NCBI GenBank assembly: GCA_947290775.1
Contig: CAMYPM010000006.1
Span: 28,352-92,351, forward strand
DNA from: an uncultured Bacteroidales bacterium
Lineage (GTDB): Bacteria; Bacteroidota; Bacteroidia; Bacteroidales; Porphyromonadaceae
Length of the DNA: 64,000 nt
Direction: 5' to 3'
In this document: positions 26,758-33,649 of the stretch, in pieces
How the letters are laid out: the number at the start of each line of letters is the position of its first letter
How positions within the stretch are numbered: position 1 is the stretch's first letter
Program-made: the position numbers and the translations under genes
Notes under the pieces: generated by a model
Told to the model about the DNA's origin: nothing
What the model saw: the letters and a program-made list of their open reading frames with translations, nothing else
Databases searched by the model: none

Positions 26758-27810
26758 TTATAGGGGTTTTTGTATCGAACCCTCCTTATTGAGGTCTTTG
26801 GCTATCTTGTCCAGCAATCCATTTACAAAGGCTCCACTCTTTACGGTAGAGAACGCTTTGGCTATCTCTACATATTCATTTATGGTAACCGATACCGGTA
26901 TGTTGGGGAAGGTTAGGAACTCAGCCGTGCCCATCTTTAGTAGAATTTTGTCACAAGTAGTGAGCCGGTCGCTATCCCAATTGACCAAATAACTATCAAT
27001 AAAGTCGGCTTTATGTTCTCCGTGGTGTAAGGTAGCACGGAGTAGCTCGTAGGGGAATACCTCATCTTCCTTATCCCGATACATAGGCATGAGAATACTA
27101 TCCAGAGGCTCCTCTTCGCATGAGCGTTTGAGCGTCTTGAGGGCGAAATCCTTCTGTACCTCAACGGGAGCGATAGCAAGTCGTGTCGAATTGTACACAT
27201 TCTCTTCTTCCTTGAGGGCTTTGACGGTTTGCTCTATTTCGTCTGTGTGAGGCATCTCCTCTACTTCGATTTTCTCCGTATAGTCGTAGCTTCGGTCCCA
27301 GTAAATGCTGATGTCCTGCAAAAGGTCGTCTAAATGCGTATTGCGAAATGTGTAGCGTGAAAGCGCTGTAACCCAAAATGCAGCATCCTCTTTGTAGGTA
27401 TGGTGCTCCTGAGCGGAGTATTGCTTGTAGATATCGGTTGATAAAATTTCTTCCAGTAAGAGTCGAAGCGTCTCATCATAGCGTCGCCACGACAGATCTT
27501 TTTCTCTGAGTGTATCGGCAAGTTGGTCACAATTATCAATCTTTTGGGCAAGTAGATTGCTTGACAATACCATGTTGGGATTTTCATCCTCCTTGCTTCG
27601 AATAAGCCGTTTGCGGCGTCGCTCCTGCTGCTCTGTGTAGAGGGCTGTTAGAGAGGGTACTAGATCCAATAGAAAAAGGTATAAACTATGTGTGCTATCC
27701 AATGAGAGGCGAAGCTCGCTCTCTGTCTCTCGCACTGTCGTGCCCTCACCAAGGTAGTATGCGTATAGGGCTTGGAATACCCTTATTCGTGCCAATGATC
27801 GATTTATCAT
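26758..27810 (-). CDS. nusB: Transcription antitermination factor NusB, long Bacteroidetes form
   Basis: A 350-residue protein, more than twice the usual NusB length (~140). The classical NusB fold is in the C-terminal ~130 residues (DFIDSYLVNWDSDRLTTCDKILLKMGTAEFLTFPNIPVSVTINEYVEIAKAFST, then GAFVNGLLDKIAKDL). The N terminus also opens with NusB-like MINRSLARIRVFQALYAYYLGEG, so the extra ~200 helical, charged residues are an insertion inside the fold. NusB with S10 (NusE) promotes antitermination of rRNA operons. This length is usual in Bacteroidetes. A consensus -7 element precedes it. Confidence 0.9.
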   Translation of the reverse strand: MINRSLARIRVFQALYAYYLGEGTTVRETESELRLSLDSTHSLYLFLLDLVPSLTALYTEQQERRRKRLIRSKEDENPNMVLSSNLLAQKIDNCDQLADTLREKDLSWRRYDETLRLLLEEILSTDIYKQYSAQEHHTYKEDAAFWVTALSRYTFRNTHLDDLLQDISIYWDRSYDYTEKIEVEEMPHTDEIEQTVKALKEEENVYNSTRLAIAPVEVQKDFALKTLKRSCEEEPLDSILMPMYRDKEDEVFPYELLRATLHHGEHKADFIDSYLVNWDSDRLTTCDKILLKMGTAEFLTFPNIPVSVTINEYVEIAKAFSTVKSGAFVNGLLDKIAKDLNKEGSIQKPL

Positions 27811-27842
27811 ATTTTCTCCCTTTTCCTATCCATTCGGGGCTA

Positions 27843-27850
27843 CAAAGGTA
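27843..27850 (-). promoter_or_regulatory. Promoter -7 element of nusB
   Basis: TACCTTTG on the minus strand, 32 bp before the ATG, with an imperfect TTCG at 27874-27871 as -33 (20-bp spacing). Confidence 0.65.
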
Positions 27851-27938
27851 ACCAATTGAACGAAATAGAGCGAATAAGTTAGCCTAACAGTATTAAGCTT
27901 CTTATCGATCCGCCCCCAAGTAGAAAGGCGCAGAAAAA

Positions 27939-28016
27939 AGATATAGATGTTTCAAATGAAAGGTTCTGATGTTTCGTTTGGAAGATTCTGATGTATTGAA
28001 CGAAAGATACAGATCT
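27939..28016 (+). repeat. 22-bp tandem repeat array R2 (3 units plus a part)
   Basis: A partial unit (27939-27950) and three contiguous 22-bp units at 27951, 27973 and 27995, closed by a T-run. The units carry the TTTCAAATGAAA-like core followed by a GAT block. They match 63 of 66 bases of R1 at 15572-15637 read on the opposite strand. The array lies between the divergent nusB and folP genes. Confidence 0.85.
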
Positions 28017-28057
28017 TTTTTCTTGTGCAGCAATGTCCTTAATTCAAAGCGTTTTAC

Positions 28058-28065
28058 TACTTTTG
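28058..28065 (+). promoter_or_regulatory. -7 element before folP-cdaA
   Basis: TACTTTTG matches TAnnTTTG, 46 bp upstream of the folP ATG. A -33 element at normal spacing is not clear. Confidence 0.5.
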
Positions 28066-28111
28066 ATCAAAGAAGGGCAGGAGCAGCGCTCTTAGTTACG
28101 AAGAAAAAATA

Positions 28112-28972
28112 ATGGAAAGGCAGCGTACACTCAATTTAAGGGGACAACTGATGGATTTATCCACCCCTCAGGTAATGGGTATTATCAATGTAACGCCGGA
28201 TTCGTTTTATGCCGGAAGTAGGAGAAGCGGAGAGAAAGCCATCACGGAGCGGATAGAGCAGATACTACGTGAAGGCGGTACTTTAGTAGATGTAGGCGGA
28301 TGCTCTACACGGCCCGGCAATCGTCTGCCTGACGAAGCAGAAGAAATGGAGCGCCTCCGGCCTGCTTTGGAACTACTGAGCAAACACTACCCGCAAGTAC
28401 CTATTTCCGTAGATACGTTTAGAAGTCGGGTAGCCCGAATGGCTGTTGAGGAGTATGGAGCAGCTATTGTAAATGATATATCCGGGGGTTTAGCCGATGA
28501 GCAGATGTTTCGCACCGTAGGAGGCTTAGGGGTGGCTTACATACTGATGCATATATCGGGCACCGTGGAGACAATGCACGAAGAGCCTCACTATGAGCCT
28601 AACGTAGAGAGTGCCGTGGCTGACTTTTTTATTCGCCAAGTAGCGGCTCTTCGTAAAGAGGGCGTAAATGATATTATCTTGGATGCGGGTTTTGGTTTTT
28701 CTAAGAGTCCGGAGGATAATTATCGCCTGATGGCACATTGTGCCGATGCCTTTCGCGACTTGGGTTTGCCACTGCTGGTAGGGGTGTCGCGTAAAAGAAT
28801 GATTTGGCGACTCTTGGAGTCCTCCCCTGATGAGGCGCTTAATGGAACTACCGTACTGAACACGATTGCACTGATGTTAGATGGTGCCGATATACTTCGT
28901 GTGCACGATGTGCGCGAGGCTGTGGAGGCTGTTAAATTAGTTGCTCAGATCAAAACTTATTTATCACGTTAA
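28112..28972 (+). CDS. folP: Dihydropteroate synthase
   Basis: A 286-residue TIM-barrel enzyme that joins p-aminobenzoate to the pterin diphosphate in folate synthesis; it is the sulfonamide target. Signatures: VMGIINVTPDSFYAGSR (pterin-loop motif 1), GGCSTRPGNRLPDEAEEMERL (loop 2), IVNDISGG, IILDAGFGFSKSPEDNY, and GVSRKRMIW with the Ser-Arg-Lys substrate residues near the C terminus. cdaA starts 6 bp later, the common Bacteroidetes pairing. Confidence 0.96.
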   Translation: MERQRTLNLRGQLMDLSTPQVMGIINVTPDSFYAGSRRSGEKAITERIEQILREGGTLVDVGGCSTRPGNRLPDEAEEMERLRPALELLSKHYPQVPISVDTFRSRVARMAVEEYGAAIVNDISGGLADEQMFRTVGGLGVAYILMHISGTVETMHEEPHYEPNVESAVADFFIRQVAALRKEGVNDIILDAGFGFSKSPEDNYRLMAHCADAFRDLGLPLLVGVSRKRMIWRLLESSPDEALNGTTVLNTIALMLDGADILRVHDVREAVEAVKLVAQIKTYLSR

Positions 28973-28978
28973 GGTGCT

Positions 28979-29773
28979 ATGATGCTACTTTGGTTACAAT
29001 TCTCCTTCAAGGATGCTGTAGATATTTTTCTTGTTGCCGTTTCCCTCTACTACATATACCATGTACTGAAGTCGAGTGGATCTAAGACGCTTTTTATGGG
29101 GATCATTACCTTTTTCCTTATTTGGGTTTTGGTCTCCAAGATTCTTCAGATGCAGCTGATGGGGAGCATACTCGATATGTTTATCAGCGTAGGCGCTATC
29201 TCATTGGTCATTATTTTCCAGGAGGAGATTCGCCGCTTCCTCTTCACTTTAGGCTCCACAAAGCGTTGGAGCTTCCTTTGGTCTCTTTTCCACAACGATG
29301 CTACGGAGGAAAGTGAGGAGCAGAGTCGTATAGTAGCCTCTATTGTGCTTGCTTGCCTCAATATGTCGCGTAAGAAAACGGGGGCACTCATCGTAATTCA
29401 AGAGTCTATGGATTTGGCGGGCTACATACATACCGGCGAAATGTTTAATAGCGAAGTCAATGCTCGTCTGATAGAGAATATTTTTTTCAAAAATAGCCCT
29501 TTACATGATGGCGCAATGATTATTTCCGATGGTATGATTCGTGCCGCAGGTTGTATTTTGCCGGTAGCAACCGGTAGAGATCTAAATAAGGACTTAGGGC
29601 TTCGGCATCGCTCGGCATTGGGTTTGGCACAGGAGACTGATGCAAAGGTGATTATTGTGAGTGAGGAGCGCGGAAAGGTCTCTTTCGCTCAGAATGGGGT
29701 TTTGCATGTGGATATAAGTCTTGAAGAATTGCGACAAGCACTTGAGAAAACATCCTTGATAGGCATAGAATAG
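28979..29773 (+). CDS. cdaA: Diadenylate cyclase CdaA (c-di-AMP synthase)
   Basis: A 264-residue membrane-bound cyclase making c-di-AMP from two ATP. Three N-terminal transmembrane helices (about 10-85) are followed by the DAC (DisA_N) domain with both catalytic motifs: DGAMIISDG (DGA) and LRHRSALG (RHR). c-di-AMP controls turgor, potassium uptake and cell-wall homeostasis in many bacteria. It follows folP by 6 bp and is clearly co-transcribed with it. No phosphodiesterase for c-di-AMP lies in the window. Confidence 0.95.
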   Translation: MMLLWLQFSFKDAVDIFLVAVSLYYIYHVLKSSGSKTLFMGIITFFLIWVLVSKILQMQLMGSILDMFISVGAISLVIIFQEEIRRFLFTLGSTKRWSFLWSLFHNDATEESEEQSRIVASIVLACLNMSRKKTGALIVIQESMDLAGYIHTGEMFNSEVNARLIENIFFKNSPLHDGAMIISDGMIRAAGCILPVATGRDLNKDLGLRHRSALGLAQETDAKVIIVSEERGKVSFAQNGVLHVDISLEELRQALEKTSLIGIE

Positions 29774-29843
29774 TCAGGTTCGACTGAGTAGAAATCCTTT
29801 TCGGCTTTTCGTGTACACAAGGAAATAAGCGAAATCTTACACT

Positions 29844-31508
29844 ATGGGTAAAACAATGATCTACTCTTATATGCCGCGACTTTTTAGAGGCGTAGCTGCA
29901 CCTCTTGTGGCAGGGGGTAGCTATGAGCAAAATGGTAGCGGTAAGTTTGCCGATATGGATGAGAAAGCTTTGCAGCAGCTTCGGTCAATGGGCTTTACCC
30001 ATATTTGGCCCATTGGAGTGATTCGGCATGCCTCTCGCTGTGCCTTTCCTGAGCAGGGAATAGAAGCCGATCCACAAGCCACTGTGAAAGGACAGGCAGG
30101 CTCTCCTTATGCTATTGCTGACTATTTTGATGTAGCTCCTTACTTAGCGCACGACCCTGCAAAGCGTATGGAGGAATTTGAAGCCCTTCTGGAGCGCTCG
30201 CATCGTATGGGGTTGAAATGTATCATTGACTTTGTACCCAACCATGTGGCACGTACCTACCACTCCCTCTCGCATAAGGACTTCGGTATAGCCGATGACC
30301 GGACAAAGCGTTATGCGAGAGATAACAACTTTTACTGGCTGCCGGATGAGAACCTTATTTTGGAGGGTACTCCCAACTATACAGAGTGTCCTGCACGAGT
30401 GACCGGAAATGATCGTTTCACTACGCAAGTGGGTGCAAATGATTGGTATGATACGGTCAAGCTTAACTACGGAATAGATTATACCACCACTCCGCCACGA
30501 GAAGATTTTGAGCCCATACCGGCTACTTGGCATGATATGCTGGAGATACTACTCTATTGGGCAGAAAAAGGGGTAGATGGCTTTCGCTGTGATATGGCAG
30601 AGATGGTTCCCGAGGCATTTTGGCGTTGGGTTATCCCGATCGTGAAAGCCCGATATGCGGTGTGCTTTATAGCAGAAATTTATCGTACGGAGCTGTATGA
30701 GGCTTTTAGGTTGGCAGGCTTTGACTATCTCTACGATAAGGTGGGACTCTACGACACTCTGATAGATGTAACCAAAGGATTTCGCTCGGCAGAGGCCATT
30801 CGTGGGGCATTGGAAGCTGAGGCCGGCTATAGGGAGCACATGCTCACCTTCTTAGAAAATCATGACGAGTATCGTCTCGCTTCAAAAGGCTGTTTGGGTA
30901 GTGCAAAGGTCGCCATTCCGGCCCTGGCTGTAGCTCTTTTTGCCGGCAAGGGTCCCTATATGCATTACTTTGGTCAAGCTCTGTGTGAGGAGGCAAGTCG
31001 GCCAGCAGGCTTTTCAAAAGGTGCCGGACGCACCTCTATATATGATTTCGTAGAGGTGCCTTCTGTCTCAAGTTGGATACGGGGTGATTATACGGATTTT
31101 TATCTGGGCCATAAAGAAAAACGCCTGTCGGAGCGATATAAAGAGATGCTGTATTGGGCTTCTGCACTCAAGGTGGTAGAGGAAGGTAGCTATTACTATT
31201 TGCCTTCAGAGAGCTATAAAGTAGAGGGCGCAGATCCTTCAAAGCTATATCTGTTCTTACGTTATAATGAGGATGAGGTACTGCTATCGGCATCTAATTT
31301 TAGTACACAAGAAGCACATATTACTCTTCGTTGGCCCTCTCATCTATTGGATTTGATGAAAATAGGCGATGGTGAACGGGTAGCAAGATTAGTTGATTTA
31401 AATGGTACAAAGGTGCTGCCTTACTGTAGTATAGCATCTTTTGCACCGTTATCTTTTGAGGTGAATAAGCAAGAAGTTACCTTATTGCACTTCATATTAC
31501 AAGAATAA
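29844..31508 (+). CDS. GH13 alpha-amylase family glycoside hydrolase
   Basis: A 554-residue (beta/alpha)8 enzyme with all four GH13 regions: DFVPNH (region I), GFRCDMAE with the Asp nucleophile (II), FIAEIY with the acid/base Glu (III) and FLENHDE with the transition-state Asp (IV). The C-terminal ~90 residues look like the usual beta-sandwich domain C. There is no signal peptide, so it should act in the cytoplasm on alpha-glucans, maltodextrins or a glucosyl phosphate. The exact substrate is unclear. A second start at ATG 29856 is possible. It lies 70 bp after cdaA and 106 bp before prs. Confidence 0.85.
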   Translation: MGKTMIYSYMPRLFRGVAAPLVAGGSYEQNGSGKFADMDEKALQQLRSMGFTHIWPIGVIRHASRCAFPEQGIEADPQATVKGQAGSPYAIADYFDVAPYLAHDPAKRMEEFEALLERSHRMGLKCIIDFVPNHVARTYHSLSHKDFGIADDRTKRYARDNNFYWLPDENLILEGTPNYTECPARVTGNDRFTTQVGANDWYDTVKLNYGIDYTTTPPREDFEPIPATWHDMLEILLYWAEKGVDGFRCDMAEMVPEAFWRWVIPIVKARYAVCFIAEIYRTELYEAFRLAGFDYLYDKVGLYDTLIDVTKGFRSAEAIRGALEAEAGYREHMLTFLENHDEYRLASKGCLGSAKVAIPALAVALFAGKGPYMHYFGQALCEEASRPAGFSKGAGRTSIYDFVEVPSVSSWIRGDYTDFYLGHKEKRLSERYKEMLYWASALKVVEEGSYYYLPSESYKVEGADPSKLYLFLRYNEDEVLLSASNFSTQEAHITLRWPSHLLDLMKIGDGERVARLVDLNGTKVLPYCSIASFAPLSFEVNKQEVTLLHFILQE

Positions 31509-31512
31509 AGCG

Positions 31513-31520
31513 TATTTTTG
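31513..31520 (+). promoter_or_regulatory. Promoter -7 element of prs
   Basis: TATTTTTG matches TAnnTTTG; TTG at 31485-31487 is a possible -33 with a long 25-bp spacing. It predicts a leader of about 90 nt, with an AGGAGG about 12 bp before the ATG. Confidence 0.55.
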
Positions 31521-31614
31521 CAGTACCGAAGCGCACAAGCGCTTTGTATCTGCTTGTAAAAGCATAAAAGTGGGAATAGAAAAAGCAATCATTAAAGGAG
31601 GAAGATAGGGGATT

Positions 31615-32559
31615 ATGATACAAGATAATGCACCATTCTTGGTCTTTTCAGGATCTCAATCACAACATTTGACAGAGCAAATCTGTAAACATTTGGGCTG
31701 CCCGATGGGTAGGATGAATATACAGCACTTCGCCGATGGCGAGTTTGCTGTTTGTTATGAAGAAAGTATTCGCGGGGCAGACGTATTTCTTGTTCAGTCC
31801 ACAAATCCGTCAAGCGACAACCTGATGGAGTTACTTCTCATGATCGATGCTGCCAAGCGTGCCAGCGCACACTATATTACAGCAGTGATCCCTTACTTTG
31901 GCTGGGCCCGTCAGGATCGTAAAGACCGTCCTCGTGTATCTATTGGAGCTAAGTTAATCGCCGACCTATTGGGGGTGGCAGGTATCACACGTTTGATTAC
32001 GATGGATTTACATGCCGACCAGATACAAGGTTTCTTCAATTGCCCTGTGGATCACCTTTACGGGAGTAGTATCTTTATGGATTACATCGAAAAAGAGATC
32101 CCCTTACAAAACTTAGTGGTCGCAACTCCTGACGTGGGAGGTACGAAGCGCGTTAATAGCTATGCAAAGCATTTAGGCGTGCCTATGGTGATCTGCCACA
32201 AGAGCCGCATTCGTGCTAATGAGGTAGCTGAGATGCGTATTATCGGTGATGTAAAGGGTAAGGATGTATTATTGGTTGATGATATTGTCGATACAGCCGG
32301 TACCATTACTAAAGCTGCTGACCTGATGATTGAGAACGGAGCAAGAACCGTGCGCGCCATAGCAAGTCATGCGGTAATGAGTGACCCTGCTACCGAGCGA
32401 ATAGAAGCCAGTAAGCTGACCGAAATGATCTTTACCGATAGTATTCCCTATTATAAGGATTGTAGCAAGGTGAAGGTGCTTTCAGTAGCTAAGCTAATCG
32501 CTGAATCAATCCGTAGGGTTTGCTCACACGAGTCTATTAGCTCACTGTACACATTCTGA
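31615..32559 (+). CDS. prs: Ribose-phosphate pyrophosphokinase (PRPP synthase)
   Basis: A 314-residue class I PRPP synthase that transfers diphosphate from ATP to ribose-5-phosphate, feeding nucleotide, NAD, histidine and tryptophan synthesis. Motifs: FSGSQSQHLTEQICKHLGCPMGR, the flexible-loop YFGWARQDRK, the metal site ITMDLHADQIQGFF, and the PRPP loop VLLVDDIVDTAGTITKAAD. It is cytoplasmic and monocistronic, with its own promoter and a strong terminator. PRPP also serves the pncB reaction encoded at 59.9 kb. Confidence 0.96.
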   Translation: MIQDNAPFLVFSGSQSQHLTEQICKHLGCPMGRMNIQHFADGEFAVCYEESIRGADVFLVQSTNPSSDNLMELLLMIDAAKRASAHYITAVIPYFGWARQDRKDRPRVSIGAKLIADLLGVAGITRLITMDLHADQIQGFFNCPVDHLYGSSIFMDYIEKEIPLQNLVVATPDVGGTKRVNSYAKHLGVPMVICHKSRIRANEVAEMRIIGDVKGKDVLLVDDIVDTAGTITKAADLMIENGARTVRAIASHAVMSDPATERIEASKLTEMIFTDSIPYYKDCSKVKVLSVAKLIAESIRRVCSHESISSLYTF

Positions 32560-32591
32560 TTGCACAGAGCATAGAGCAGACGATATATAGA

Positions 32592-32626
32592 AAAGGGAGT
32601 AGCACTAATTCTGTGCTGCTCCCTTT
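32592..32626. terminator. Terminator between convergent prs and HAD-hotdog gene
   Basis: A 14-bp stem, AAAGGGAGTAGCAC and GTGCTGCTCCCTTT (one wobble), with a 7-nt loop, followed by CTGTTATTTATT on the plus strand. Confidence 0.85.
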
Positions 32627-32700
32627 CTGTTATTTATTGCGCGTAAGAAAGACGCTAATGAAGCCTTCGTTGAAGGATTCGCTATTTCATAAAATCTCTA

Positions 32701-33630
32701 TTAGCGAGCATTAATAATGCTATTGAGTACACGTGCGGTATGAATCAGTTTACCGCTCTTGCAGGAATATATCTCTACGCTCCACACATGTGTAGAGCGC
32801 CCTTTGTGCAATATGCGAGCCTCCCCTCGCATGGTGTCGCCTTCCATGGCACCGGCTACATGATAGCCGCTCACTTGCGTCCCCACTTGTATCTGCCTAT
32901 CCTTGAGTAATACCACGGAGCCGAAGCCTGCGAGCGTTTCAGCAAAAGCTAAGTTGGCTCCACCATGTACGATTCCCATGGGTTGGCGAGTATGCTCATT
33001 CACCGGCATAGTGCCCTCCACATACCCTTTAGCTATGTGTGTACAAGTGATCCCCAAGGTGGCGATCAATGAGTGGACGGTCAGTTGATTAATAGCTTCC
33101 GGAGTGATGGGAAGAGTTTCTGTGTCCTCACGTATGTATTTATTAATGAGGTGCGCTATACCACTCTGTGAAGTGGGGAGCGTGATGTAGTCGGCACAAG
33201 CTTTTACTGCCTCCGGGGCATCTCCCATAGCAACTCCAAGGCCGGCAGACTGCATGAAGCCGGTATCCTCGGGGCGGTAGCCTACACAGATAATCTCCTC
33301 TCGAAGCAAATCTAATTTTTCAATAAAAAAATGGAGTAGGTCGCAGGGGCTAATCTCTCGCTCTTGCTTCGTGTGACAGTTGTAAATAGTGCTTCCTCCT
33401 TGCGGTAATAAATAGCCACTATAAGTATCTAACTGAAGAGGCCCTACTAAGGGAAGTAGGGAGTCGAGAGAGCTACTGCCAATGATAGCGATGCGTAGCC
33501 CATACACAGCTTGTGCGGCTACAAGTGCCTCAATGTCTATGTCGGAAAGGGTATTATCCTGCCTATACAGGGAGCCCTCCGCATGGAGAAAAAGGAGCTT
33601 ATATTTTGATGTGCGATTCTTTTGACTCAT
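32701..33630 (-). CDS. Degenerate HAD domain fused to hotdog (PaaI/MenI-like) thioesterase
   Basis: A 309-residue two-domain protein. Residues ~10-165 follow a Cof-type HAD phosphatase (YKLLFLHAEGSLYR, then QSAGLGVAMGDAPEAVKACADYIT), but the catalytic DxDGT is HAEGS, the Thr motif is IIGSSS, the GDGxND loop is GYRPED and the cap is missing, so it cannot be an active HAD. Residues ~185-309 are a hotdog thioesterase with the YdiI/PaaI signature MGIVHGGANLAFAET, including the catalytic Glu. Acyl-CoA hydrolysis, perhaps the DHNA-CoA step of menaquinone synthesis, is likely but unproven. ATG 33630 was preferred to a TTG at 33663 that would overlap polA. Confidence 0.8.
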   Translation of the reverse strand: MSQKNRTSKYKLLFLHAEGSLYRQDNTLSDIDIEALVAAQAVYGLRIAIIGSSSLDSLLPLVGPLQLDTYSGYLLPQGGSTIYNCHTKQEREISPCDLLHFFIEKLDLLREEIICVGYRPEDTGFMQSAGLGVAMGDAPEAVKACADYITLPTSQSGIAHLINKYIREDTETLPITPEAINQLTVHSLIATLGITCTHIAKGYVEGTMPVNEHTRQPMGIVHGGANLAFAETLAGFGSVVLLKDRQIQVGTQVSGYHVAGAMEGDTMRGEARILHKGRSTHVWSVEIYSCKSGKLIHTARVLNSIINAR

Positions 33631-33649
33631 AGCATGGTGTGGATTGGTG

